Part shown: one piece after another, positions 51,428 through 63,649 of the stretch | How positions within the stretch are numbered: the stretch's first letter is position 1 | Layout: every line of letters begins with the position of its first letter | DNA from: Cymodocea nodosa | Taxonomy: Eukaryota > Streptophyta > Magnoliopsida > Alismatales > Cymodoceaceae | Assembly (NCBI GenBank): GCA_036874045.1 | Contig: JAZBRI010000004.1 | Location: 4,898,001 to 4,962,000, forward strand | Direction: 5' to 3' | Length of the DNA: 64,000 nucleotides | Position numbers and translations under genes: made by a program | The notes under the pieces: model-generated | Seen by the model: only the letters and a program-made list of their open reading frames with translations | What the model was told of the DNA's origin: nothing | The model's database searches: none

Positions 51428-51680
51428 CACTAGGGTCTTGGGCTTCCTCCCACCGGAGTCGAGATCGAAAGAAGGGTAAAGCACAGGAGGGGGGAGAAGT
51501 TAGAAGCTCACAGGCGGACCACCACAACCGATCGTAGCCGTTGAAATTGGGAAGGAGAGAAATCTCTCAGACCGTTAGATTTGGAATCGACGGACAAGCC
51601 TCGTGACCAGCACGTCGTCGTCAGAATATATATAAAAAAAATGGAGAGCGTTTTATATCCGTCGTTGCCGGGAAGAGCAA
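51428..51680. promoter_or_regulatory. Short bidirectional promoter, MAG2 / CYP23
   Basis: Only 253 bp separate the two start codons. A TATA-like TATATATAAA at 51627-51636 fits CYP23, predicting a start near 51660 and a very short leader. The MAG2 side is TATA-less and GC-rich. An out-of-frame ATG at 51641 would matter only if transcription began further upstream. Confidence 0.65.
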
Positions 51681-54600
51681 ATGGTGGGGGAGAGGAGGAG
51701 TGCTGCAGTGAGTGTGAGCGCGATCTTCTTCTTCTGTGCGGTGTTTTTTCTTGGCTTTCGCACGAATCGCGGCTTTGCTTATGATGTTGGATCAGTTCGC
51801 GTTGTCTTCCAGGTTGCCCCAAACCTCCAATAGCCCTGCGCTTCCTCTTTTTTAGCGGTATCAATTTGGTTTCCGGAATGGTTTTGTTCTTAACGTTGTT
51901 TTGGACTTGCAGACGAACCATGGAGACATTGAGTTCGGGTTCTTGCCCGTCATTGCCCCGCAGACGGTGGAGCACATTTTCAAGTTAGTTCGGCTTGGGT
52001 GTTACAACACCAATCACTTCTTCAGGGTATGCGTCGGGGCCAAAGATGCTATGAATTTTCTCCAAGATTGTGGTTTTCATGAATTGCTTTCGTCTTGAAG
52101 GTTGACAAGGGTTTTGTGGTGCAAGTGGCGGATGTTGTGGGCGGTAGGTCGGCACCGATGAATGAGGAGCAGAAGGAAGAAGCTGCGAAGACTGTTGTGG
52201 GTGAGTTCAGCGGTGTCAAGCATGTGAGAGGCGTGCTGTCGATGGGCCGGTAAAACTATTCTGTCTTGTTGATATATTCTTGTTCTTCTTTCTTTTTACT
52301 TCTATGAGAACGAATTTATGCTAGTTTGTGTTTGTGTATTGTACATACATATATATACATATATTCATATATTCATATATTATAGGTTATTAGGTGTCTC
52401 ACTATATATTTAATTCCTTGTGTTCGATCGAATGAGTGATGATTTTCTCTCTAACATTGTATCAAGAATTGAGTTTAAAAAATAAGTGACCCATAGAAAT
52501 GACTGACCGCTTGTCCTCAACCGCAATTGATTCCACTTCTATTACCATAGATCGGACATTTTTTGATATATATCTTCCCATTGCCCTTTGTTTCAGTAAG
52601 CATCATACTACTACTAACCTATTTTGAATTTTGTCTCTTATAACCGCCTTCACCTTACTTTTTATCAATTTGCCTTGTCTATTTCTACTGATTCTATTTC
52701 GATGAACTATTTAGAGGTGCTAACCATATTGTACTGGAAAACTAGTATTGATGAGGAAATACAAACTTGATAGTTACCACACCCATGAGAACTCATTAGT
52801 GAATCACTTGATTCCACAATCATTTGTTGTCAATGGGTATTTGTTATCAAACAAAAGTCAGATGACTCCATTGATAGATACAATGTTTTCTTGGTAGATA
52901 GAATTCACTTAGACATATTACATTGATCGTGCCAAAACATTGTATATTCTTATCCATTTCTTTCAATCAAAGATTCTGAATTAGAAGTTACATTAGTTAG
53001 ATGTCAAAAATCTCTTCTATATGGTGATGTAGATGGCTAGGTGTTGATAGAGAAATCTCTTATATATATTGCTTATAAACATGAAAGCTATATATGGTCT
53101 CAAACAAAAGTTTAAAGGCTTGGTTTGAGAGGTTCAATCATTATGACAACAGGGTTTGATCATTGTATATTGACCACTCAATATTTAGCAGTTGTGTTAT
53201 ACTTGTCATCTATGTTGATGAAATTCTTACCATAGGAAGTGATTGAATAGACACAGCACCGACAATGAAATACCTGACAAGTCTTAATTTATTTTTTTGA
53301 GTAGGATAGGATTGAGTCTTATTATTAATAAGATCAATCAAGATAAAAAAGTTGAGCAAGAGATCCAAGCAAGGAAAGAAAAAACAGCAGAACAGGGCAG
53401 GTGAAAAAAATAGAAGTTACAAAGGTTAGAAGACTGGAAGTTAAAAAATGAAAGAGCCTGATCAAGGCAACAAATTTGCTTCAGAGGAACACATCATTTT
53501 TGTATAGCCTGATGAACCAGTAGATGCTACAAATAGCAAGCAAAAGTCTGTGATGAGCATGCCTTTGCTTTTCTTTCAGAATCCCATTAGCAACGTGCAC
53601 CAATTCATCTGAACAACTCAGATGAAGATTCCCTTGTATTACCTGACTAGCACTAGCCTGCTAAACAAAATGATTAACTGGACATCCAAAGAAGAGATGA
53701 TCAACATCCTCTTGCATATTACCATTGCAAAAGACATAATTGATGTCTTCCATGTGTGTCCCCTTCTTCCTTACCATTTTAGTAACTAAAAGGCTTTTCA
53801 ACAAAAACCACATGAAAAATCTGACTTTGAGAGGTGATTTGGCTTTCCAAACAAGTTTGTAGCCCTTCCATTCAATGTCCTCCATCTTAGAGAACACAAT
53901 ATAACCACTTCTTGCAGAATAACTTCTGCTTTTTTGAGGGTTCCAGCATAACAAATCTGACAAGTTGATTTTTTACAAAGGATATGGGAAAATCAAGGTA
54001 GTTATTGGTAATTGAATTTTCCAATAAACTTGAATATACTCTAATTAGTCCAAACTCTGATTTTTTGGGATTGATACATCTGATGTTTTAGAAGATGTAG
54101 GTTAGTACAGCAAGATGATTAGCAAACTCTTCTACTTTATAGTCACTAAATTTGGCATATTTTATGTAGTAGGCTTATTTTGTCTATTCATGCATTAAAC
54201 TAGAGTTATTCACTGGAATGGAATTATTCATGTGCTAATGTTATTTCTGCTTCGAGATATGAGCACCTAAACATTCAAGTCTTTTCTTACCCAGCTACGT
54301 ATAAGATGAAATTGACAATTTGGTTTAATGCAATTATATTGGAGATAATTAATTTACTTAGGGAGGCAGGAAAGAGAATGCAGTTTCTTGGTTTAGTGCA
54401 TAGGCAGAATACTAGTTTGTGGTTCAGATGGTTTGTGAAATGATGCTATTGAAATAATCCTTATTAAGTGAACTTGGTTTTTCAAAACAAGTTCAAATGT
54501 AATGATCCATTGGATGGGTAGTGTTGATGGGTCGTTGTTCTTTGATGAGACCATTAGAGGGTGGCTACACCTTACTAGGTAACGTTAAAATTTTTGGTTG

Positions 54601-57600
54601 TGCTGTAATTCTTTGATTCATAGTGATAGTTGTCTTGTTTGTTTTTGTCCTTGCTCTCTATTTTTTTGGTTTCACCTTTTTGTGTCCTGTTCGTTTTTAG
54701 CTTATCTTTTTGATAAGCAGCTCCTCTCTTGCACTTTGAATTTGCTTTAATGTTATTTCTGCTGAGTACCTACTTTAAAAATGTTAATAATTTTTCATTC
54801 CATGAGTGAACTAAACATATAGAAATTGATTTCCATTATGTGAGAGACTCAGTGGTAAAGGAAATTATAACTGTTCTATATACCCATGCCTCTATGTGAT
54901 GTGTGATATCTGATCAGACTATAAAAACCAGTCCAATGCTAATTTAAGAAACAACCCCATCTGTTCGTCATGGACTGCAACATGCTTAGACAACTGCCTA
55001 CCCATTTACCATTTATGTGGCTGACTAGCCTGCCCAAATGTCATTTGTTCTTCTCTTATTCATTACTCTCCAACTGCCAACACTTGCCATCAGACTATGC
55101 TATAAACACCTTAGGAAATGCCGCAACATAGGTATGCTCAACACCTGATCAGTCGAATTACACTTTTGATTTAAACATTAGAGAGTTGTTGGCAACCCAC
55201 ATCATAGGCATCAATCAAGTCTTTCCCTTTTTTCAGGACAAATCAGCTACCCTGTCTAGGTCTGAGTCAGCCTGATAGGATGACCAGGAACCGAGGAGCC
55301 ATCCCAGTCAGTTCAAGCCAGACCAACTAGAATGACCAAGACTGGATGACCCGTGCTAGTGTGCCGTAGCCAGCAGAAGATTAGCTTGCTAAGGAACTTG
55401 CAGATACCTTTACCAAGGGGCTGAAGTTCATTGAGTCTGCATGTAAAAACTATATTTGCATCATTATATAACTAAGTTGGACATTTAGATAAATCACCGT
55501 AGGTTGGAAAATTTCCTGGTAGCACCACTTTTTTAAAATTATCTTATCATTAAAATTAATATTTATTTACGTAATTATTTTAATCTATGTTATAATTTAG
55601 TGTGTAAAATGTTAAACTTAATCTAAGTAAATTTTAATTTTATCATGTATTTATAGGCATCTAATAGTATAACCCATACGGTTACTTATTAGTCTTACCA
55701 CTAGGAAATTTGCCCCTTTGATAAATATGCTTTAACTTAGTGGGTATGTGTGTGCATGTATTAGTTTAATGGTTGACTTGCTATAATCAATCTAATATTT
55801 GATCATTCTTCCTCCTACATTCTGATTAGTTCACAGGATTGAGATTGTTTATGGCAAATGTAGGAGACCAGAATTTATCCTTTTTGATAAAAAATTTAGA
55901 AGATCAGGATAAGTAAATTTTTTCTTTTCTTTAACTGTGACTATACCTTACAGAGATTAAAAATATAAATGCTTGTCACTGCTTCCGAATATTCAGTTGA
56001 AACCTCATTAATGGATGTTATACAAAAGAATAAGTAGCAATAGAAAAGCCTATCTCTGTGTGAAACTCTTTGTTTACCATCTATTATAACATTCAGAAGA
56101 ACTCTATTCTTTACTTTTTGTCAAATGCTGGAGTTCAGGAGAAGGAAAATTCTCTTCTTTTTTTAAACCTTGATGGATACTTGATAGAGTGTGAACTTAT
56201 CAATCCTTACCACTATGTTTGAGTATTCTGTTGAAAATTTCATATAATTACATGTTTTATAGAAGACAGAAATGGCAATATGAAAGCTATATGTGTACCT
56301 ATCATTTCCTCAGATGCATTGTCTAGTTAGAGTGTATGCTTATTTCAAGTTTGTGCAGACATTCTGATCCAGATAGTGGTTCCTCGTCCTTTTCAATACT
56401 TCTAGGTGATGCACCTCACCTTGATGGCCAGGTACATTTCATTTTATTCAGGGAATCACCACATGTGTGGTATATTTCAGTATGCTGAATGTCTTTCTTT
56501 GAAAAGGATTCTGAGCCATGTGTTTTGCAGTATGCTATCTTTGGGAGACTCACAAAAGGAGACGATACTCTAAAAAAGCTTGAGGAGCTTCCTACTAGAC
56601 GGGAGGGCATCTTTGTAATGGTATGTATTTCAGTTTTGCCATTTTACAATAATATTACATTTTCCACTTTTCCCTCCAATTGCATCCAAAACAAGATGTT
56701 ATCTTGCATTACTATTCTGAATTGTTATGCTATGCATGATCTTAGTCTCCTTTAATATGGAAATTTCATTACATCCATATTACTTGTCTATATTATTTTG
56801 ATCACTAAAATAATTTTGTTCATTTTCAGCCAACTGAGCGCATCACCATTCTATCATCGTACTATTATGGTAAGACATCTGTTGAACTTATGAGATCATT
56901 AAATATTTAAACAAACTTTTGAAGGAAGTTTCCATGTTTTACTCAGAGCATTCCAGGGAAATCTAAATTAGATGGACCTTTTGATAAAATAAAAGAAATA
57001 TGAAACAAATTTTGAAGTGTTTCTCTGTTTGATTAGTAGAAATCCCAGTAATGTTCTGTGATGGTTAGATGCTTTTTTGAAAATGATAATGTTTTTGCTT
57101 GGGATTGAACCATGCTTAATTTTTCAAAATAAAGTGAAAGATCAATTATGTTATTTGCTAATGGTAGGTTTGGTGTTTTGATGTTAGATGTTAGAATTCT
57201 ACTTCATGCTCCATGGTCGTAGCTTTTGCATCAAATTAGGATTCCAGTAAATTTACCGTCTCTAGAAATTTGTAGACATCTTCAAGGTGAAGACCGACTC
57301 TGGCAAGTTTCATCCCTCATCTATTTATTTTTTAGCAGATTGAATTTCACGATTGTTTCTTGCCAATTGGAGTTCTGATTTTTAATTTGATCTTGTGCAA
57401 TTTATCTCTCTAATGTCAAAAGCTATCCCTGGTCGTGCAAGTATTGTCTATTTTCCTTCCAGGTTCCAGTCAAATCAATAGTGGGTGGATTGAACATTAA
57501 AATTCATCTAAATGACTGCATTACTTGGAAAATTGGATGCTATTTTACTCTTGTGGTGTATTGTTGATTCTTACTCTGCTTAGACATCCTGGGGCCTGAA

Positions 57601-58150
57601 TGCACAAGTTTTTTCCAAGTGCCTTCCATATTCAGTTGAATGTAAAATTGGATGACTTGGATTTTGGACATTGGCGTTTGTCTATATGGCTTCTGTAGTA
57701 TCTGTACTTGGAAAGATTGCATGCTATTTGTAGTTATATTTAATATTTCTTCTTGTGTTATGACCATAGTTTGATCCCCTATCCCAAATCTGTTGAAGGC
57801 AAGTTTGGGCAGCACTATTATCTCATATTTCCTGCCATGTTGCAATTTTTTGTGTTCTAAATAATTTAGTTCGTATCATATATTAGTATTATAATACTTG
57901 CCAATGTTAAATATTAATTTTTCATGATTTCAGATGCCAAATTAGAAACCTGCGAAGAAGAGAAAACTATGCTGAAAAGGAAACTTTATCAGTCTGCATT
58001 AGAAGTTGAAAAACAGGTCGGAGAAACAACAGGCATCAAACTGCACTGACTCTTGTACATATTCTGTTATTGTTATATTCTAAGTGAATAAAAACTTGGG
58101 TTTATTTTTGTATCTTTTCTTTGCAGAGACTGAAATGCTTCCCCGGATGA
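51681..58150 (+). CDS. CYP23: CYP23-type secretory-pathway cyclophilin
   Basis: Eight exons: 51681-51812, 51913-52026, 52101-52249, 56359-56431, 56531-56620, 56830-56869, 57934-58016, 58127-58150; all in phase, giving 234 residues. MVGERRSAAVSVSAIFFFC begins a signal peptide of about 34 residues. The cyclophilin domain follows: TNHGDIEFGF, TVEHIFKLVRLGCYNTNHFF, RVDKGFVVQVAD and GVLSMGR. Relative to human cyclophilin A, Arg55, Phe60 and Gln63 are kept (R, F and Q of RVDKGFVVQ), but the Trp121 and His126 positions are His and Tyr in PHLDGQYAIFG, so cyclosporin binding is probably poor. A C-terminal basic coiled tail (EEEKTMLKRKLYQ) ends KCFPG. Its role in the ER or secretory pathway is not well defined. 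Intron 3 (4.1 kb) contains copia and LINE debris. Confidence 0.93.
52430..55490 (+). mobile_element. Degraded Ty1/copia retrotransposon in CYP23 intron 3
   Basis: The plus strand shows copia pol pieces. Around 52620-52770 lies the pre-RT block (LNFVSYNRLHLTFYQFAL, then TSIDEEIQ). Around 53010-53250 lies the RT block, with decayed equivalents of the gene-family motifs for the leading strand and the two catalytic aspartates (LSSMLMKFL where LVVYVDDIV is usual). Around 55390-55470 lies the C-terminal end (ELADTFTKGLKF). Stops and shifts are frequent, and 53290-54000 is an insertion of another element. LTRs were not delimited. Confidence 0.65.
53290..54000 (-). mobile_element. 5'-truncated L1-type LINE nested in the copia element
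   Basis: Minus strand 53963-53661 is an open 100-codon zf-RVT domain, the C-terminus of plant L1 polyproteins: ARSGYIVFSKM, SPLKVRFFMWFLLKSLL, then CNGNMQEDVDHLFFGCP with the zinc-finger Cys/His pattern. Sequence continues to about 53290 as a 3' UTR ending at a T-rich stretch on the plus strand (ATTTATTTTTTTGAG), compatible with a poly-A end. Confidence 0.65.
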
Positions 58151-58559
58151 GTCCTGGCAACGGTACACATTGAAATGGTGTACTTCAAAAAAATGATCTT
58201 AATTTATATGCTAGCCTAAACTTTTTGTTATTAACTGCAAATTGTGTTAGCTAATACTAAACAGTTCTCACATCCAAATTTATAAAATACCAAGAAGAGT
58301 ATAGTTTTTGTCATTCATCAAGATAGCAGCACAAAGTTGCAATATCCACTCACATATATGATGCTTATATCAGCCAATTAAAAGGTAAAAGAGAATTATA
58401 ACATTATTTGTAATTGAAGTCATTAAGTCACAACTTGACATAAATAATGTTTATTTATTCTCGTGTAAGTTAGAATAGCCACATATTTTGTTAGCTATTA
58501 ATAGTAAGCCGTTGTTCCAATTTATAAAGTGTACTTGTCTTCTACGAAAAATAATTGCA

Positions 58560-59161
58560 CATATGTTTTAGCATCGACGATTTTAGGAAACACTAGAGTG
58601 GAGCACTTTGGTAGAAGTCACTGGTACAGTGGTATCGATGATTGTTGCATTGACAACTACAAATTGGTAGCAATCTTGGTCACTACTATTTCAATGGTGG
58701 AGGTGTTGGTAGGCGTCAAAGGTGGCAAAAGAGTGTTAGAGACAACTAACGATAGTAACCAGCCGTAACAGGCTAGACAACATCAATGGTTAGGGTTCTT
58801 GAGCCCTTGTGTTCCAAAAGAGGGAGAAGGTAAAAGAGAGAATGGTAGTGGAAGAGGGAAGAGTGGTAGTGGGTATCAGTCGAGGAGGGAGATTGCCACT
58901 ATTACTATGGTTTCCCTAATCTATTTGTGACTAGATTTTCTCTTTTTTCTCTTCAAAAACTTAACTCTAAATCTCTAATACCATGTTGGGAGAGGAAACT
59001 TAACAGATTGATTTATTGATGAAGATTAATCTCTTATAAATAGGGATTAATTACATAGTGATACACATTTTTAACGTAGGACTATTTTCCTATTATACCA
59101 CTAATCTCAATGTGAGACAATTGCTCAATTATTAAGACATAATGACTGTAATTAACTGACA
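58560..59161 (-). mobile_element. LTR-retrotransposon 5' fragment
   Basis: On the minus strand a presumed LTR (from 59161 or 59119 down to 58984) starts TGTC, contains AATAAATC and ends CCTCTCCCAACA. It is followed at once by TGGTATTAGAGAT (58983-58971), a primer-binding site for initiator Met-tRNA. A leader-like segment follows to about 58560. No pol gene or second LTR is seen. Confidence 0.55.
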
Positions 59162-62100
59162 TTTTGGAAGAAGAGAATAACTGTTACTATTTACTGTTAT
59201 TATCATTATATAAGACGAAGCTCATTGAGATTGGAAGGTATCTCCTAGTCCAGGGCTTCCTGCTGCAGAATATGCTAGTTCACATGGCCACTGAAATTGA
59301 TTTTGTCATTTAGGAGAGATTTGAACTTAAAAAAATATATGTAGCATATCATGGCATGTGGATGGTAAGTACTTGAGGGCTGAAGAAGCTGTTGGAGATA
59401 TTGCATTCCCTCACTTGTATAATGTGACAGGTCCATTTTGAACTTGTAGAACAAACGAGATGTTCAGGGCTGATTACGAAGGAATGGAGATTTTCTCTGC
59501 TCTATTTGTGCAACGGACATAAGCTTGGATTCTGCTTGGTTCATATACACATGAAACCCCGACGCCTCGGGAAAAACTCTTTGCCGAATTCCATGCATCG
59601 GCTCATGAAATGAATCAGATCTATGATATGATGTTTCCAGTCCAGTACTGTCGTTGGTGGATGAGAAAGCTTAACTGTTCAAAAGATTCATGCCATCTAC
59701 ATCATTGCAGGTCCATGCCAGTTGCTCTCAAGTATGATGGGGCCATGCATGGTTCCTCGTCTTTCCGAGTTCAGTCATATTATCCGATCAGCTGAAATCA
59801 TCGGTACTGTAAAGTTAGTGTCAGATATTGAGAACATGCGTGTATCATTTGATTGATGGAGAGTTACAACGCTGGACTCTACCGTCCAGATGCATACCAC
59901 CTGCAGCATTATGCACGCAATCTGTTTGATGCGTGACTCGTGAGACGTCCCTCGTATGAGATTCTTATTCTCATGGCTGCCGAGGATGAAATTGCTGATC
60001 ACACACCACCTGCCGTAGTGATTATCATATTTGAACGATGTTATGGAAGGGAGTGCCTGACCTCGACCCAAGCTCATCAGGCCTTTTTCATCTGATCTAC
60101 AGGTGGGGAAGATGAGTTCCTCCCCAAACGTAGTGCCATAAACAAAACATGGTCGGTCGGCGTTGCAATCTCCCACCCACGTAGTGGTTGGTGCTCTTCG
60201 ACCAAAGCAGATAATTTTCCTTCTCCCAACAAAAAACAAAACGTCTTCATTGTTATTGTTGTCGTCGTCGTCGAAAAACCTAACCTAACCTTGGGTAAGG
60301 TGAATCATGTGATCATTGAGTGATGAAAGAAGCAAGATCCATGAATATTACCTTATTGTGCATGTTTGAATTTATGATTTTGAATATTTATTTTTATTGC
60401 ATAAAAAAATATATGTTGTATTATATATTGAAATCTTTTAAATTATAACGTCCACATGGGACCATGTGTAGATCCGACCCAGTGTGGTAAACCAGGCAAT
60501 TGGATTTGACGTATATAGCAGATTATTTACTTAAATTAAAGCCAATGAGCACATAATTAAAGAACGCTAGTTGGCCTTCTACAACGTACGGAGTACGCCA
60601 ATCTTTCGCTGGCCGTCGGCCGGTGCGATCGAGCGAGGTCACGTGCCCTGTCGGCATGCGCGCTGCCACCGAGGAAGGAGAGGAGCTCCTGCCGATCGAT
60701 CGACCGCTTGTTTATGTGGCGTTGGACATGCTTGATTTGATCACTCCGACAATGCTCTGTGATCTACGATTCTCCCTGTCTCTCGTGTCTCCGATGTATT
60801 TGTAATCACCATGCTTAAGCAAACGTATTATCTCTGGAATGAAGCATTAAACAGCCAAACTCGCATTTCACGGATCGATCGCTCGGTCCGCCGACATCAC
60901 AGTTTTTACCGATTACCATCTCTATAGCAGTTCGTTCTGTTTAGAAAAAACACATCTCAGCCAGCTAGCTTTAAAAAAGAAAAAGAAATTGATATCGATA
61001 CTTGCAATGACAGATTTGGTTCAAATTCTGGGTGCTGCCTTGTCTCTTTAAGTGCATGTTACGTTAACCCAAAGTTGCAAACGTTGAATCTCAAAATTAA
61101 ACTGAATCGATATAACCACAAGCTTGGGAATTCCTCTCTGGACGGTGACAAATCAAGGTTGTGAGTAAAAATCACGTCTCCTCATCTCTTTCATTCACAG
61201 CTGAAAGGAAGGAAGAGTCTATGGTGTATTAATTTTAATACATGGATGATCAGATTTATATATCAAAAGATAACATATCAGTAGCTTACAAGGATTAGTT
61301 ATTTTATATGAAATTATTTGTCGCTAGATTACATATATATATATATGTATATGTATATATTACGTTGGTTCCTGCTTGTCTCTGCAAGCCTTTCAAAAGA
61401 AGAGGCGCATCTCATTTACTTGCTAAATAATCCACCCAATAACAACCTCGGTCCCTTCAACAGCTGAATGCAGTTGGCATGCAGTTCTTTAATTAGGATT
61501 GTGTGCATGGTTATGGGTAAGTCTTCTTCAAGATCGTGGACTTGGTAAAATTTTAATTTAAAATTAAATCAATAATGAATGAAGAAATCCGTTTTCTCCT
61601 TACTTTATTTGATGTAGTACCATAGAGTATTTTTTTTTTTCCACCTACGACTTAATTATTTTGTGCTTACAGGTATCCACGGTCGTATGTACGTGAAATT
61701 GTTTTAACATCAAGTAAAATTTTAATTCATGGGAAAGCGAATAAATCATCCTTATATATATATAAGTTGAAATTCCATCTTTACTTTGCAAGACTAACAC
61801 AAACGTTTGAATTATTATTTTTTCTTCTTTTATGTTTCCACTGCTATATTTTAATCATGTTGAAATTAATAAGAAGATGCACAGGTTAACATTTAAATCT
61901 TGATAAAAATGATGTAATTAATGTGGATTGTACGTTTTGACAAGTCAAGTATCTACGGCCTTGGGCCTGACAGTTAGGGGTTGAAGTCAATAGCGCTTGA
62001 GCATTTTCTTGCCCATTTTGGGGGCGGTGCTTACGCTTGGCATCGTTTTCAACTCTGTCTGCTTATATAATCGAAATCAATCTTTATATGCAAAAAGCAT

Positions 62101-62700
62101 AAATAATGAATCCTTTTTGCTGGATCATCTTTGACTCTAAGCGCGTACCTAAATAGACCTGATCGTAGGAGACGGATACAAGAGAGAGTGCGCATGGGTT
62201 CCCCCCTTGCGACGCCAATTGGAAGGGGCAAAAGGAGGAGTCGTGAAAAATGATAAATTTCTCTGTTAAATAGAAATAGATATTGAAACAAAACATTTGA
62301 AGACAAGTAAAGGTTGAGAAAAGTGAGGAATTCTAGACGATAAGATCGTCGACAAGAGCACAGTGCAGTTGGTTATGCTATCATTCATGAGGAGACGTGA
62401 TTCACTCAATCGATTAATTTAACTGACAGACTGATTGATTTTAATCTCGTACGCTACTACTCATGGAAGCAAGCGGGAACAAATGGTTTCTTTACGGATA
62501 CTACAATTGACAGAAAACGTGGTAACATATTTTACAAGCAGCAATCTTAACTAACATTAACTAACGAGTGAAAAGGTAGGGGTTAATTTATTTGTTGTGA
62601 TGTAGTTGCAGACAAGGCAAGTTGAAGACAGTATGGCGTTTCTTCGCTACATGTGACTTCACTCCCTCTTCATCTTTCTCCTCACACCGCACTACTATTT
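59162..62700. other. Intergenic region with unassigned coding-like pieces
   Basis: Composition is more even between 59230 and 60240. A 154-codon open frame on the minus strand (60239-59775) contains VGDCNADRPCFVYGTTFGEE and FKYDNHYGRWCVISNFILG, but I recognise no domain and see no splice or promoter context. The rest is spacer; 60590-60800 is a GC-rich patch without a convincing gene, and 61330-61360 is TA-rich. Confidence 0.35.
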
Positions 62701-62719
62701 GAATCTCTCGTGCGAACTT

Positions 62720-62726
62720 TATAAAT
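62720..62726 (+). promoter_or_regulatory. TATA box of the PRE/ILI gene
   Basis: TATAAAT lies 114 bp upstream of the start codon, within GAACTTTATAAATTATA, and fits a transcription start near 62750. Confidence 0.6.
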
Positions 62727-62839
62727 TATAATTTCCCTGGGATTAATAGCTCTACCAGCGGCACAGAAGCAATATCACCGCCACCGCAGAGAAATCGAGA
62801 GAGTACTGCTTGCTCGTTAACTTACAGTAGGAGAAGAAG

Positions 62840-63281
62840 ATGTCGAGCGGCGGCAGGAGGGGGAGGTCGAGGCAGTCCGGCTCCGCCAGGGACATCACCG
62901 ACGAGCAGATCCTGGATCTGCTCTCCAAGCTCCACGATCTGCTCCCAGAGACCCGCAGCCGAAACAGCGGAAGGGTAAGCGTGGTTTAATTTAATTAATT
63001 GGCCAATTGGGTTCGTCCCTTCGTTCATTGATGGCCGTGAGATCGGGAACGTACGGTCGACGTCGTCTCACGTTGACAAACTGACTAAAGCGTACGTCGA
63101 CAAATATCGACGGTGTGCTTCGCAGGTGTCGGCGGCGAAGGTTCTACAGGAGACCTGCAACCACATCAGAAGCTTGCGCCAAGAGGTCGACGATTTGAGC
63201 GAGAGGCTGTCCGAGTTGCTGGCGACGACGGATGCCACCAGTGCTCAGGCGGCCATCATCCGGAGCTTGATCATGCAATAG
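62840..63281 (+). CDS. PRE/ILI-type atypical (non-DNA-binding) HLH regulator
   Basis: Two exons: 62840-62974 and 63126-63281, joined in phase after SRNSGR to give 96 residues, typical for this small family (about 90-105). The N-terminus [20 protein letters not shown] is followed by helix 1 ([16 protein letters not shown]), the loop, and helix 2 ([28 protein letters not shown]), ending IIRSLIMQ. The Glu and Arg of a normal bHLH basic region are missing, so it should not bind DNA. PRE (PACLOBUTRAZOL RESISTANCE) and rice ILI proteins pair with inhibitory bHLH factors such as IBH1 and so promote cell elongation downstream of gibberellin, brassinosteroid and auxin. The exact PRE/ILI number cannot be given. 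Confidence 0.93.
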
Positions 63282-63320
63282 GTCGGCATCTATCTTCCAT
63301 CTCTATTCACCGTTGGATGG

Positions 63321-63323
<3 letters not shown>

Positions 63324-63362
<39 letters not shown>
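63324..63362. repeat. TC microsatellite in the PRE/ILI 3' UTR
   Basis: A nearly pure TC dinucleotide run of about 37 bases begins some 40 bases after the stop codon, so it is probably transcribed. Confidence 0.9.
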
Positions 63363-63364
<2 letters not shown>

Positions 63365-63555
63365 TCTGAAGCTCAAGTGCTTGCTCGGTGAACATTGTAA
63401 TCAAGGACTTGAATAAGAAGACATCCCTGCCTAAAACCTTCCAGTTTTGTGCTTCACCGTGTACTGAACTAGTTCCCTTTGTTCTGTACCATCATAGCTC
63501 AAGCTTAATCTAAGCATTGTTGTAGAGCCAACGCCATCTGAAACCATGTCAAATG

Positions 63556-63559
<4 letters not shown>

Positions 63560-63649
<90 letters not shown>
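63560..63649. repeat. Compound (CT)n(AT)n microsatellite
   Basis: About 32 CT units run directly into about 13 AT units. It lies about 280 bases past the PRE/ILI stop codon, near or beyond the transcript end, and is likely to vary in length between individuals. Confidence 0.95.

Noticed and set aside
51508..51975. 155-codon minus-strand frame across the MAG2/CYP23 promoter
   Set aside because: It lies antisense to the well-supported first exon of CYP23 and its promoter and has no domain.
57540..57845. 101-codon minus-strand frame in CYP23 intron 6
   Set aside because: No domain recognised and neighbouring frames are equally unremarkable; treated as chance.
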